Source: Homoserinibacter gongjuensis
GTDB lineage: Bacteria > Actinomycetota > Actinomycetes > Actinomycetales > Microbacteriaceae
Direction: 5' to 3'
DNA length: 64,000 nucleotides
Assembly: GCF_030161875.1 (NCBI RefSeq)
Contig: NZ_BSVA01000001.1
Span: 1,116,001 to 1,180,000, forward strand
Shown here: piece after piece, positions 52,337 through 61,658 of the stretch
How the letters are laid out: each line of letters starts with the position of its first letter
Position numbering within the stretch: position 1 is the first letter of the stretch
Notes under the pieces: model-generated
Databases searched by the model: none
The model's input: only the letters and a program-made list of their open reading frames with translations
Told to the model about the DNA's origin: nothing
Position numbers and translations under genes: made by a program

Positions 52337-54628
52337 CTAGGCGAAGCGGGCGCGCAGCGGCTCGCGGTAGGTCGTCGCGAGCTCGTCGAGGGATGCCGTG
52401 AAGGCACCCTGCACCTCGAGCGCGGGCTCGGTGTCGGTCACGCCGATGCGCAGCACCGGGTAGCCGCGGCCCTCGCACAGGCGCGTGAACTTGACGTCCT
52501 CTTCGCGCGGCACCGCGACCAGCACCCGGCCGGTCGACTCCGAGAAGAGCGCGGTGGCGAGGTCGACCCCGTCGCGCTCGAGCAGCTCGTCGAGGAAGAC
52601 CCGCGCCCCCACGCCGAAGCGCAGCACGCCCTCGGCGAGCGCGATCGCGAGTCCACCATCCGCGAGGTCGTGGGCCGCGGCGAGCAGACCCTCGTGCGCT
52701 GCGGCGGCGAGGAGGCCGCCGAGCTCCTTCTCGGCCGCGAGGTCCACCGCGGGCGGCCGTCCGCCGAGATGCCCGTGCACGACACCGGCCCACGCCGAGC
52801 CGTCGAGCTCGAGGGCGGTCGTGCCGAGCAGGTAGAGGTTGTCGCCCGCGTCCTGCCAGCCCGACGGCACGCGGCGCCCCACATCGTCGATCGTGCCGAG
52901 CACGGCCACGACGGGCGTCGGGTGGATCGGCACGTCGCCGGTCTGGTTGTAGAACGAGACGTTGCCGCCGGTCACCGGAATGCCCAAGGCGAGGCAGCCA
53001 TCCGCGAGTCCCTCCACGGCGCGCGCGAACTGCCACATGACCTCGGGGTTCTCCGGTGAGCCGAAGTTGAGGCAGTCCGAGACCGCGGCCGGCACGGCCC
53101 CGGTCACCGCGACGTTGCGGTACGCCTCGGCGAGTGCGAGCTGCGCGCCCGCATACGGGTCGAGGTACGCGTAGCGCCCGTTGGCATCCGTCGCGAGGGC
53201 GAAGCCGAGGCCCGACTCCTCGTCGACACGCACCATGCCGCCGTCGTCGGGGTAGCTGAGGGCCGTGTTGCCGAGCACGTACTTGTCGTACTGCGAGGTG
53301 ATCCAGCTCTTATCGGCGAGGTTGGCCGAGCCGAGCAGCCGCAGCACCTGCTGCTTGAGCTCGCCGCCGTCGCTGGGCCGCGGGAGAGCGGATGCCGTGT
53401 CGGCGTTCACGTGGTCGATCCACGTCGGGTAGGTGATCGGCCGCTCGTACACGGGCCCGTCGACCGCGACGGTGCGCGGGTCGACGTCGACGATCGTCTC
53501 GCCCTTCCAGTCGATGACGAGCCGCCCGGTGTCGGTGACCTCGCCGAGCACACTCGCTTCGACATCCCACTTGCGGATCACCGCGAGGAACGCGTCGAGC
53601 TTCGCGGGGCTCACGACCGCCATCATGCGCTCCTGGCTCTCCGACATGAGGATCTCCTCCGCCGTGAGCGAGGGGTCGCGCAGCAGCACCTCGTCGAGCA
53701 CGATGTGCATGCCACCGTCGCCGTTCGACGCGAGCTCGGAGGTCGCACACGAGATGCCGGCCGCGCCGAGATCCTGGATGCCCTCGACGAGCTCGTTGGC
53801 GTACAGCTCGAGGCAGCACTCGATGAGCACCTTCTCCATGAACGGGTCGCCCACCTGCACGGCCGGACGCTTGCGGCCCGAGCCCTCGTCGAACGACTCG
53901 GAGGCGAGGATCGACGCGCCGCCGATGCCGTCGCCACCGGTGCGCGCCCCGAACAGCACGACCTTGTTGCCGATGCCGCGGGCGTTGGCCAGGTGCAGGT
54001 CCTCGTGGCGCAGCACGCCCACCGCGAGCGCGTTGACGAGCGGGTTCGCCTGGTACACGGGGTCGAACCAGGTCTCGCCGCCGATGTTGGGCAGGCCGAG
54101 GCAGTTGCCGTAGAAGCTGATGCCGCTCACCACGCCGGGAACGACCCGCGCGGTGTCGGGGTGATCGAGCGCGCCGAAGCGCAGCGCATCCATCACGGCC
54201 ACCGGCCGCGCTCCCATCGAGATGATGTCGCGCACGATGCCGCCGACGCCCGTCGCGGCGCCCTGGAACGGCTCGACGTAGGACGGATGGTTGTGGCTCT
54301 CGATCTTGAAGGTGACGGCCCAGCCCTCGCCGATGTCGACGACGCCCGCGTTCTCGCCCATGCCGACCATGAGGTTCTCGGTCATCTCGGGCGTGACCTT
54401 CTGACCGAACTGCCGCAGGTGCACCTTCGAGCTCTTGTAGGAGCAGTGCTCGCTCCACATCACCGAGTACATCGCGAGCTCACCGCTCGTGGGGCGCCGA
54501 CCCAGGATCTCGCGGATCTGCTGGTACTCCTGCGTCGTGAGTCCGAGCGCCGCGTACGGCTGCTCCCGCTCGGGGGTCGCGGCGGCGTTCTCGACGGTGT
54601 CGACGACGTGCGTCGAGGGGGTGCTCAC
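52337..54628 (-). CDS. purL: Phosphoribosylformylglycinamidine synthase subunit II
   Basis: The 763-residue small-type PurL catalyses the ATP-dependent amidation of FGAR to FGAM, using ammonia from PurQ with PurS as bridge. [91 protein letters not shown] and [14 protein letters not shown] are typical. The GTG start at 54628 follows AAGGAG. The frame is intact over its whole length, unlike most long genes here. PurS and PurQ are encoded 6.7 kb to the right on the same strand, so the operon is split. Confidence 0.95.
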   Translation of the reverse strand: MSTPSTHVVDTVENAAATPEREQPYAALGLTTQEYQQIREILGRRPTSGELAMYSVMWSEHCSYKSSKVHLRQFGQKVTPEMTENLMVGMGENAGVVDIGEGWAVTFKIESHNHPSYVEPFQGAATGVGGIVRDIISMGARPVAVMDALRFGALDHPDTARVVPGVVSGISFYGNCLGLPNIGGETWFDPVYQANPLVNALAVGVLRHEDLHLANARGIGNKVVLFGARTGGDGIGGASILASESFDEGSGRKRPAVQVGDPFMEKVLIECCLELYANELVEGIQDLGAAGISCATSELASNGDGGMHIVLDEVLLRDPSLTAEEILMSESQERMMAVVSPAKLDAFLAVIRKWDVEASVLGEVTDTGRLVIDWKGETIVDVDPRTVAVDGPVYERPITYPTWIDHVNADTASALPRPSDGGELKQQVLRLLGSANLADKSWITSQYDKYVLGNTALSYPDDGGMVRVDEESGLGFALATDANGRYAYLDPYAGAQLALAEAYRNVAVTGAVPAAVSDCLNFGSPENPEVMWQFARAVEGLADGCLALGIPVTGGNVSFYNQTGDVPIHPTPVVAVLGTIDDVGRRVPSGWQDAGDNLYLLGTTALELDGSAWAGVVHGHLGGRPPAVDLAAEKELGGLLAAAAHEGLLAAAHDLADGGLAIALAEGVLRFGVGARVFLDELLERDGVDLATALFSESTGRVLVAVPREEDVKFTRLCEGRGYPVLRIGVTDTEPALEVQGAFTASLDELATTYREPLRARFA

Positions 54629-54728
54629 GGGGGATTGCTCCTTGCGCGGGAGGGGCGGGTGGCGACCCTCACATCCTACCGGCGGCCCCATCCGCCTCCC
54701 GGCGTGCGTCGCGCGAGCACCGCCGCAT

Positions 54729-54785
54729 CGAGACGGCAGTTCCGACCCATCCGGTTGCCGTTTTCGGGTCGAATCCGCCGTCTCG
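54729..54785. repeat. 57-bp palindrome, family D, copy 2
   Basis: CGAGACGGCAGTTCCGACCC opens the element and GCCGTCTCG closes it; total length 57 bp as at 30519-30575. The two copies are identical over the first 25 bases and differ mainly in the central 5 nt (TGGAA versus GTTGC) and at two arm positions. It lies between divergent purL and the MscS gene. Confidence 0.87.
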
Positions 54786-54847
54786 GTGGCGCGCCCGAGC
54801 CGCGCGGTGCTTTGCGGAGGCGGAACCGGATGCGGGAGCCTGGATCG

Positions 54848-55905
54848 ATGGATACCGGCACCATCATCGAACTGGTCACCGTCCGCACCTGGCCCGCCTT
54901 CGCGCTCGCGGTGGCGATCGTCGCCGCGGCATCCGCGCTCGCGGCGCTCATCCTGCACCGCGGGGTGCGTCTGCTCGCGCGGCATCGTGGGTGGGACTAC
55001 GGCCGCATCGGCCGCATCGTCGGACCGTTCCTCACCCTCGTCGCGGTGGTGGGCATGTGGATCGCCGTGCGTGTTACGCTCCCCTCACCGACTGGCTCGA
55101 CGCCATCGGACGCGTCGCCCTCATCCTCGTGATCGCCTCTGCCGCCTGGCTGCTCTCGGGCATCATCGCGTTCGCGTTCGGCGCGGTGCGGGCGCGCTAC
55201 CCGATCGACGTGGCCGACAACGGCGTCGCGCGGCGGGTACGCACCCAGCTCGGGTTGCTGCAGCGGATTGCGTCGGTCGTGGTCGTGATCCTCGCCCTCG
55301 GCGCCATCCTGTTGACCTTCCCGGGCGTGCAGGCGCTGGGAGCGAGCGTGCTCGCATCCGCCGGCCTCGTCTCGGTGATCGCGGGGCTTGCGGCACAGTC
55401 GACGCTGTCGAATCTGTTCGCGGGTGTGCAGCTCGCCTTCTCGGACGCCCTGCGGGTCGACGACGTCGTGGTCGTCGAGAACGAGTGGGGTCGCATCGAG
55501 GAGATGACCCTCAGTTACGTCGTGGTGCGCATCTGGGATGAGCGCCGCCTCGTGCTGCCGTCGACCTACTTCACGACCACGCCGTTCACGAACTGGACGC
55601 GCGCTTCGAGCGACATCACCGGCACCGTCTACGTCGACCTGGACTGGACGGTGCCGCTCGATGGGCTGCGCGAACGCTTCGAGGCGTTCCTCGCCACCCG
55701 CGACGACTGGGACGGGCGCGGGTCGAGCGTCGCGGTGACGGATGCGACGGGCGGCGGTGTGCAGGTGCGTTTCGTCGTGACGGCTGCCGACTCGGGCTCG
55801 CTGTGGAACCTGCGCTGTGCGGTACGCGAGGACATCGTGCGCTGGGCGCAGTCGGTCGCGCCCGTCGCGCTGCCGCGCACGCGCGTCGACATGGTGAGCG
55901 ACTGA
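54848..55905 (+). CDS. Mechanosensitive ion channel, MscS family
   Basis: The corrected chain has 352 residues. Three to four N-terminal helices precede the pore helix and beta domain: [85 protein letters not shown]. The longer membrane part and the sequence [24 protein letters not shown] are typical of the YbdG-like branch. It should release solutes on osmotic down-shock. The frame slips by -1 in the C run 55081-55084. GAGCCT lies 6 nt before the ATG. Confidence 0.88.
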
Positions 55906-55920
55906 GGCGCGATAACGGCG

Positions 55921-56832
55921 TCAGTTCGCGAAGGCGCGGCGCAGGCGCGCGATGGTCTCGTCGAGATCGGCGCCCAGGCCGCGTGCTCGCACCCGAATGA
56001 CGCGGTAGCCGGCCTCGCTCGCCCGGTCGAAGCGGCGGATGTCACGGTCGTACTGGTAGGCGGAGGTGCGGTGCTGGTCGCCGTCGTATTCGACGATGAT
56101 GCGCAGCTCGGGCCAGACGAGATCGAAGTAGCCGATCTCGCGACCCTCCCGATCGCGCACGAGGTACCCGCAGACGGGCTCGGGCAGGCCCAGCTCGTGC
56201 ACGAGCAGGCGTAGCGCGGTCTCGCGCGGAGACTCGACACCCTCGCGCACGAGTGCCGCGGCGGCGCGGGCCGTGCGGATGTTGCGGCCGGTCGAGGAGC
56301 TGAGCCAGGCGCGCAGCTCGCCGAGCGCGACGTGCGGCCGTTCGGGGTCGGCGGGATCGAGCACCCTCGGATCCAGCACGAGGTGGTCGCCCACGGCGAC
56401 GAGGTCCGCCGATTCCAACACGCTCGCGCATTCGAGGAATGCGAGTGCGGGAGGGGACACGGGCAGGCCGAACCGAATGAGCGGCACGCCATCCGGCCCC
56501 CTGTGCCCGACGACCCCGGGCCGCCGCGTGCGGGTCAGTCCCGGTGCGGCGGTGACGTGCAGAGGATGCGGTGCGGTGGGCAGCGGGGCTCCCCAGAGGG
56601 CCGCAGCGGTGGGGCCTGAGAACCGATCCCCCGGACGCAGCAGGGGTGCGAACGCGCGGGCGGCACCGAGTGCCGTGCCGTCGGTCAGGTCGGTTGCGAC
56701 GCGGATGCCGTGGTGCGGTCGCGCGAGGTCGGCACTCCTCAGCCGGTTCTCGCCGATACCGGCCGCGATGGCATCCGCGACCCGGAACGCGCGCGAGGTG
56801 AGCAGTGGATCGAGCGGAACGCGGCGGGGCAC
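55921..56832 (-). CDS. DUF559 (Vsr-like) endonuclease-domain protein
   Basis: A 303-residue protein. The N-terminal ~190 residues resemble AbiEi-type winged-helix proteins (FSGPTAAALWGAPLPTAPHPLHVT), the C-terminal ~100 residues carry ETALRLLVHELGLPEP, GYFDLVWPELRIIVEYDGDQHR and RRFDRASEAGYRVIRV, which is the PD-(D/E)XK core of DUF559. This combination is a common actinobacterial gene of unknown function. The start GTG at 56832 is the best fit; the open frame extends further upstream through the palindrome at 56888. No cognate AbiEii toxin is adjacent. The frame is intact. Confidence 0.8.
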   Translation of the reverse strand: MPRRVPLDPLLTSRAFRVADAIAAGIGENRLRSADLARPHHGIRVATDLTDGTALGAARAFAPLLRPGDRFSGPTAAALWGAPLPTAPHPLHVTAAPGLTRTRRPGVVGHRGPDGVPLIRFGLPVSPPALAFLECASVLESADLVAVGDHLVLDPRVLDPADPERPHVALGELRAWLSSSTGRNIRTARAAAALVREGVESPRETALRLLVHELGLPEPVCGYLVRDREGREIGYFDLVWPELRIIVEYDGDQHRTSAYQYDRDIRRFDRASEAGYRVIRVRARGLGADLDETIARLRRAFAN

Positions 56833-56887
56833 GCTTGATCCTGCCCCGCCCGCTCGGCGTGCCGCGCATTGCATCCACAGCCGCCCT

Positions 56888-56944
56888 CGAGAGGGCACAA
56901 TCGGTGGTTCCGGGCGGCCCCATGCCACGGTTTGCGCCCTCTCG
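56888..56944. repeat. 57-bp palindrome, family C, copy 2 (inverted)
   Basis: CGAGAGGGCACAATCGGTGG at the left and CCACGGTTTGCGCCCTCTCG at the right. Reversed, it matches copy 1 (30433) exactly over 19 bases at one end and over GAACCACCG and GCCCTCTCG at the other, with a different central ~15 nt. Confidence 0.85.
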
Positions 56945-56969
56945 ACGCGACTCGAGCCGTGAGCCCGGC

Positions 56970-57521
56970 TCAGCGGCCCGCCGCGACGAGGGCGTCGAGG
57001 GAGGCGAGGGTCTCGTCGGCCCAGGCAAGCGCGGCGCGGGCCGAGTGCTCGCCCGCCGAGATCGTCATGAGCTGGTAGGGGCGCTGGGAGGTGCCCGCAT
57101 CGTCCGCCTCCGTCGCTCGACGCGCCTCGGCGAGCTCGGCGAGTTGCCGCGTCGCGAGGTCGCGGTACTCGGCGACGAGCTCGCGACAGGCGCGCGCCCC
57201 GAGCACGTCGCCGAAGAACAGCCGCAGCAGCATCCCGTTGCGCGGGGGTGTGCGCACCGGCGCCTCGCGCATGAGGTCGACGAGCTGCGTGCGCCCGGAT
57301 GCCGTGAGCCGGTAGGTCGAGGAGCCCGTGCGTTCCCCGTCGAACGCCTCGACGTATCCGGCTTCGCGGAGGCGGGAGAGCGCGGGGTAGATCTGGCCGA
57401 AGCTCTCGCTCCAGAACGCGCCGAGGTGGTCGAGGATCGCCTCGCGCAGCGCGTAGCCGGTCATCGGCGTCACGCTCAGCGCGGCGAGCACGGCGAGGTC
57501 GGTCTGGGTGGTCCGCGGCAT
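56970..57521 (-). CDS. PadR-family transcriptional regulator
   Basis: A 183-residue protein. LAVLAALSVTPMTGYALREAILDHLGAFWSESFGQIYPALSRLREAGYVEAFDGERTGSSTYRLTASGR is the PadR winged helix; the C-terminal ~100 residues form the helical dimerisation part of the Vir_act_alpha_C type. It is divergent from a small membrane protein gene, which is its likely target. The frame is intact. Confidence 0.9.
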   Translation of the reverse strand: MPRTTQTDLAVLAALSVTPMTGYALREAILDHLGAFWSESFGQIYPALSRLREAGYVEAFDGERTGSSTYRLTASGRTQLVDLMREAPVRTPPRNGMLLRLFFGDVLGARACRELVAEYRDLATRQLAELAEARRATEADDAGTSQRPYQLMTISAGEHSARAALAWADETLASLDALVAAGR

Positions 57522-57527
57522 GGTCGC

Positions 57528-57553
57528 AGTATATCTGGTAGACATGTATCTGA
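57528..57553. promoter_or_regulatory. Putative PadR operator
   Basis: TATCTG is directly repeated at 57532-57537 and 57547-57552 within AT-rich DNA (AGTATATCTGGTAGACATG, TATCTGACAG) in the 48-bp gap between the divergent PadR and membrane protein genes. The spacing of 15 bp and the ATAT/ATGT elements resemble PadR-type sites. Confidence 0.5.
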
Positions 57554-57569
57554 CAGAAAGGATTGACGG

Positions 57570-57986
57570 ATGCGCCTCGAACCCACCGTGCTCACCCTGG
57601 TCGCCGGAGGGCTGGCTGCGGTTCTCTACCTGGGGCTCAGCGCCTTCCAGCTCGCCCTCGCTGCCGGAGCGCCGTGGGGCCGTGCCGCCTTCGGCGGGCA
57701 GCATCCGGGAACCCTGCCCGCGCGCCTGCGCGTGTCGAGTGCCGTCGCGACCGTCGTCTGGGCGGCGGTCGCCCTCATCGTGGCGCGCCACGCCGGGCTG
57801 CCCGTGTGGGCGCCGCTCCCGGATGCCTGGCTCGCGGTGGCCGTCTGGGTCGCCACCGCGCTCGGCGTCGTGGCGATCGCGCTCAACGCCCTCACCCCGA
57901 GTCGCATCGAGCGGGCGATCTGGCTTCCGATCTCGGTGCTGCTGTTCAGCGCGACGGCCATCGTCGCCCTCAGCGCGAGCGGATGA
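57570..57986 (+). CDS. Four-helix membrane protein, probable PadR target
   Basis: A 138-residue protein with four membrane helices (VLTLVAGGLAAVLYLGLSAFQLALAAG; SSAVATVVWAAVALIVARHAG; AWLAVAVWVATALGVVAIALNAL; AIWLPISVLLFSATAIVALSA). The loop GAPWGRAAFGGQHPGTLPARLRV recurs in small actinobacterial membrane proteins of unknown function. GAAAGGA lies 8 nt before the ATG. Confidence 0.75.
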   Translation: MRLEPTVLTLVAGGLAAVLYLGLSAFQLALAAGAPWGRAAFGGQHPGTLPARLRVSSAVATVVWAAVALIVARHAGLPVWAPLPDAWLAVAVWVATALGVVAIALNALTPSRIERAIWLPISVLLFSATAIVALSASG

Positions 57987-58095
57987 GGTGGCGCTAATCT
58001 TGCGGTGACCGGCGTTCCCGCCACTTCCGTGGTGCGCACCCGGTCGGCAGGCTGAACCAGGCCGCGCGACCATCCGCGGCGGAACGGAGACGGTC

Positions 58096-59031
58096 ATGCG
58101 GCGGCACCGGGTCGTCGTGCTCGTGCTCGACGGGGCTCAACCCCTCGATGTGGGCATTCCTGCTCAGACCTTCCAGGCGCGCGACGAGCTGCCCTACGAC
58201 GTGCTCATGTGCGGAGTCGATCCGGGTGTGGTGCGTTCGGGCGAGGGCATGGCCTACCTCGTCGAGCACGGCGTCGAAGCGCTCGCGCACGCCGACACCG
58301 TGATCGTGCCGGGGTACCGCGACCCCGTGCGCGACGTCGATCCGCGCGCGCTCGACGCGCTGCGTGCCGCACACGCCCGTGGGGCGCGCATCGCCGCGAT
58401 CTGCACCGGTGTCTTCGCCGTGGCAGCGGCAGGCCTGCTCGACGGGCGTCGCGCCACGACCCACTGGCGCCACGCCTCCGACCTGGCACGGCTGCATCCC
58501 GAGGTCGAGGTCGACGGCGCCGTGCTCTTCATCGACGAGGGCGACGTGCTCACCTCGGCGGGAGTGGCATCCGGAATCGACCTGTGCCTGCACCTGATCC
58601 GCGCCGACTACGGCGTGCGGATGTCGAACGTCGCGGCCCGCCGGCTGGTCGCCGCGCCCTACCGCAGCGGCGGGCAGTCGCAGTACGTGCCGCGGTCGCT
58701 GCCCGAGGCGCTCGGCGACCGCTTCGCCGCGACCCGCGAGTGGGCGCTCGAGCGGCTGAGTGAGCCGCTCACGATCGCCGACCTCGCCCGGCACGCGAGC
58801 GTCTCGCCGCGCACGCTCTCGCGGCGCTTCGTCGACGACACCGGCTACACGCCCCTGCAGTGGCTGTTGCGGGCGCGCGTCGACCTCGCACGCGAGTTGC
58901 TCGAGCGCACCGATTTCGGCATCGATCAGGTGGCCGCGGATGTCGGGCTCGGCACGGGTGCGAACCTGCGGCTGCACTTCCACCGGATTCTCGGCACGAG
59001 CCCGGCGGAGTATCGGCGCATCTTCGCCTGA
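58096..59031 (+). CDS. GlxA-family AraC-type regulator with DJ-1/PfpI domain
   Basis: A 311-residue protein. The N-terminal DJ-1/PfpI-like domain contains VVVLVLDGAQPLDVGIPAQTFQ and RIAAICTGVFAVAAAGLLDGRRATTHW with the nucleophile-elbow Cys; the C-terminal AraC domain reads LTIADLARHASVSPRTLSRRFVDDTGYTPLQWLLRARVDLARELLERTDFGIDQVAADVGLGTGANLRLHFHRILGTSPAEYRR. The ligand and targets are unknown. The frame is intact. Confidence 0.92.
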   Translation: MRRHRVVVLVLDGAQPLDVGIPAQTFQARDELPYDVLMCGVDPGVVRSGEGMAYLVEHGVEALAHADTVIVPGYRDPVRDVDPRALDALRAAHARGARIAAICTGVFAVAAAGLLDGRRATTHWRHASDLARLHPEVEVDGAVLFIDEGDVLTSAGVASGIDLCLHLIRADYGVRMSNVAARRLVAAPYRSGGQSQYVPRSLPEALGDRFAATREWALERLSEPLTIADLARHASVSPRTLSRRFVDDTGYTPLQWLLRARVDLARELLERTDFGIDQVAADVGLGTGANLRLHFHRILGTSPAEYRRIFA

Positions 59032-59091
59032 GGCGGGACGTGCGGCGCGCGGCGCTCGACGCGGCTGGCGCGATCCTTGCGCACCTCGGCT

Positions 59092-59127
59092 GTCTCGCCA
59101 CTGGTATCCGCTCGCAGGTGGCGAGAC
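59092..59127. terminator. Hairpin between the GlxA-type gene and gap
   Basis: GTCTCGCCAC (59092-59101) and its exact complement GTGGCGAGAC (59118-59127) flank 16 nt. It could end the regulator transcript or be an operator for the gap gene 34 bp downstream; the sequence does not decide. Confidence 0.5.
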
Positions 59128-59160
59128 GCTGGGGGCGACAGCCCACGGAAGGAAGAACCC

Positions 59161-60162
59161 ATGCCCACCCGCGTCGCCATCAACGGCTTCGGCCGCATCG
59201 GCCGCAATGTGCTCCGCGCCGCACTCGCGCGCGACACCGACCTCGAGATCGTCGCGGTCAACGACCTCACCTCGCCCGCGACCCTCGCCCAGCTGCTGCG
59301 CTACGACTCGACCCTCGGTCGGCTCGGCCGGCCCGTCGAGGCGGGCGACGACCACCTCATCGTCGACGGCTCCCGCATCGCGGTGCTCGCCGAGCGCGAC
59401 CCCGCCGCGCTGCCGTGGGGCGAGCTCGGTGTCGACATCGTGCTCGAGTCGACCGGCCGCTTCACCTCGGCAGATGCCGCCTCCGCGCACCTCGACGCGG
59501 GCGCGGGACGCGTGCTCGTGAGCGCGGCATCCACGGGTGCCGACGTGACGATCGCCTACGGCGTCAACGACGAGCTCTTCGACCCCGCCCAGCACCGCAT
59601 CGTCTCCAACGCCTCGTGCACCACGAACGCGCTGGCCCCGCTCGCGCAGGTGCTGCACCGCACGGCGGGCATCGAGGCGGGCTTCATGACCACGGTGCAC
59701 GCCTACACGCAGGAGCAGAACCTGCAGGACGGACCGCACCGCGACCTCCGTCGGGCTCGCGCCGCCGCCGTGAACATCGCACCGACCACGACCAACGCCG
59801 CCGCGGCCATCGGGCGCGTGCTGCCCGAGATCGACGGGCGTCTCGACGGTTACGCGATCCGGGTGCCCGTCGCGGTCGGCTCGCTCGTCGAGCTCAACGT
59901 GACCGTCGAGCGCGAGGTCACGATCGACCAGCTGCACGCGGCGTACCGCGAGGCCGCCGAGGGCCGGCTCGCGGGGGTGCTCACCTACACCGAAGACCCG
60001 ATCGTCTCGACCGACATCGTCGGCGACCCGGCCTCGTCGATCTTCGACGCCGGCCTCACCAAGACGATCGGCCGCCACGTCAAGGTGGCCTCCTGGTACG
60101 ACAACGAGTGGGGCTTCTCGAACCGCGTCGTCGACACGCTGGGGCTCATGGGCCGCGCCTGA
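59161..60162 (+). CDS. gap: Glyceraldehyde-3-phosphate dehydrogenase-like protein, divergent
   Basis: A 333-residue protein. VAINGFGRIGRNVLRAAL is the NAD site with Asn34-Asp35, SNASCTTNALAP holds Cys153, FMTTVHAYTQEQNLQDGPHRDLRRARAA gives His180, and VASWYDNEWGFSNR is the C-terminus. The inorganic-phosphate loop that normally reads TTTGAAKA is TTTNAAAA: the glycine is Asn and the lysine is missing. The enzyme may therefore be a paralogue with changed substrate (for example an erythrose-4-phosphate or anabolic type). No pgk or tpi lies beside it. GGAAGGAAG precedes the ATG. Confidence 0.85.
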   Translation: MPTRVAINGFGRIGRNVLRAALARDTDLEIVAVNDLTSPATLAQLLRYDSTLGRLGRPVEAGDDHLIVDGSRIAVLAERDPAALPWGELGVDIVLESTGRFTSADAASAHLDAGAGRVLVSAASTGADVTIAYGVNDELFDPAQHRIVSNASCTTNALAPLAQVLHRTAGIEAGFMTTVHAYTQEQNLQDGPHRDLRRARAAAVNIAPTTTNAAAAIGRVLPEIDGRLDGYAIRVPVAVGSLVELNVTVEREVTIDQLHAAYREAAEGRLAGVLTYTEDPIVSTDIVGDPASSIFDAGLTKTIGRHVKVASWYDNEWGFSNRVVDTLGLMGRA

Positions 60163-60216
60163 GCCCGCCGCGCGGCGCCGGATGACATGCCGGTGCCGCG
60201 CGGGTAGCCTCCCGGC

Positions 60217-60620
60217 ATGGCCATCAAGACCCAGCCCACCGACGCCGACGTCACCGCGTTCCTCGACGCGGTTCCGGATGCGCGCCGTCGCGCCGAGGGT
60301 CACGACATGCGGGCGCTCATGGAGCGCGTCACCGGCGAGCAGGGTGTGATGTGGGGGCCGTCGATGGTCGGGTTCGGCAGCTACGCGTACCAGGGCAAGG
60401 CGAGCTCCGGCGAGTGGTTCGTGGTCGGGTTCTCCCCCGCAAGGCCGCCCTCACGATCTACGGGGTCTTCAGTGACTACGGCCCCGCCGACCCGCTCATG
60501 GAGCAGCTCGGGCCGCACACCACCGGCAAGGGCTGCCTCTACCTCAAGCGTCTCGACGCGGTCGATGACGCCGTGCTCGAACGTCTCGTGCGCCAAGCCT
60601 GGGAGCGCGCGACGCGCTGA
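60217..60620 (+). CDS. DUF1801 domain protein
   Basis: The corrected chain has 134 residues. VTAFLDAVPDARRRAEGHDMRALMERVTGEQGVMWGPSMVGFGSYAYQGKASSGEWFVVGFSPRKAALTIYG and GKGCLYLKRLDAVDDAVLERLVRQ form a complete DUF1801 (YdhG-like) domain; function unknown. The frame slips by -1 in the C run 60434-60438. TAGCCT 6 nt before the ATG (60205-60210) supports the start. Confidence 0.87.
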
Positions 60621-60624
60621 GGCG

Positions 60625-61327
60625 TCAGACGCGCGCGAGCACCGCGTCGATCGCCGACTGGAAGAAGCGCAGGCCGTCGACGCCCGAGCGCATCGCATCC
60701 GGCATGTCGGGGCCGAAGCCGGGCTCGGTCGCATGCTCCGGATGCGGCATGAGGCCCACGACGTTGCCGCGCTCGTTCGTGAGGCCGGCGATGTCACGCA
60801 GCGAGCCGTTGGGGTTGACGCCGAGGTAGCGGAACGCCACGAGTCCCTCGCCTTCGAGGCGGTCGAGCGTCTCGTCGGTGGCGATGTAGCCGCCCTCACC
60901 GTTCTTGAGGGGATGACGATCTCGTCGCCCTGCTCGAACGCGTTCGTCCAGGCCGTGCTGGCGTTCTCGACGCGCAGGCGCTGATCGCGGCACACGAAGT
61001 CGCCGTGGTCGTTGCGGATGAGGCCCCCGGCAGCAATTGCGTCTCGACGAGGATCTGGAACCCGTTGCAGATGCCGAGCACGGGGAGCCCCGCGCCCGCG
61101 GCATCGATCACCTCGGACATGATCGGCGAGTGCGCCGCGATCGCCCCGCAGCGCAGATAGTCGCCGTAGCTGAACCCGCCCGGCAGCACGATCGCATCGA
61201 CGCCCTGCAGGTCGTGGTCGCCGTGCCACAGCGCGACGGCCTCGGCGCCCGCGAGCCGCACGGCGCGCTGCGCGTCGCGGTCGTCGAGCGAACCGGGGAA
61301 GGTGACGACGCCGATGCGGGTGGCCAT
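60625..61327 (-). CDS. purQ: Phosphoribosylformylglycinamidine synthase subunit I (glutaminase)
   Basis: A class I glutamine amidotransferase that supplies ammonia to PurL. The corrected length is 234 residues: [50 protein letters not shown], the nucleophile in [13 protein letters not shown] and the catalytic His-Glu in [11 protein letters not shown]. Two -1 slips occur, in the C run 61024-61028 (restores [14 protein letters not shown]) and in the G run 60909-60912 (restores [13 protein letters not shown]). Without both repairs the catalytic His-Glu would be lost. The ATG overlaps the purS stop. Confidence 0.93.
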
Positions 61328-61572
61328 CAGGCGACCTTCACGGCCACGACGTCTTCGATGACCTGGTTCGAGAGGAACTCCTCAGCGAGCCGCTGGGCCT
61401 CGGCGAGCACGGCATCCGTGACCTCGCCTTCGACCGTGAGCTCGAAGCGCTTGCCGATGCGCACATCCGTGAAGGTCGACGCTCCCTGCTTGGCGAGCGC
61501 ACCCGCTGTCGCCTTGCCGGCCGGGTCGAGCAGCTCGGGCTTGGGCATGACCTCGACGACGATGGTGGGCAC
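61327..61572 (-). CDS. purS: Phosphoribosylformylglycinamidine synthase subunit PurS
   Basis: An 81-residue protein: [47 protein letters not shown] and [16 protein letters not shown] are typical of PurS, which bridges PurQ and PurL. The GTG at 61572 gives the normal family length. Its stop and the purQ ATG overlap by one base (TGATG). Confidence 0.94.
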   Translation of the reverse strand: MPTIVVEVMPKPELLDPAGKATAGALAKQGASTFTDVRIGKRFELTVEGEVTDAVLAEAQRLAEEFLSNQVIEDVVAVKVA

Positions 61573-61658
61573 GAAGACTCCCGGAGAACTCGAGGGGGCG
61601 GGGAACGCCCCCAGTCTACGGGCAGCCCATACCCTCCGCGGCAGCCGTGCCGCCGCGC

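Noticed and set aside
55921..56832. The DUF559 protein as a toxin-antitoxin or restriction component
   Set aside because: There is no partner toxin, methylase or specificity gene adjacent; it is a common lone actinobacterial gene.
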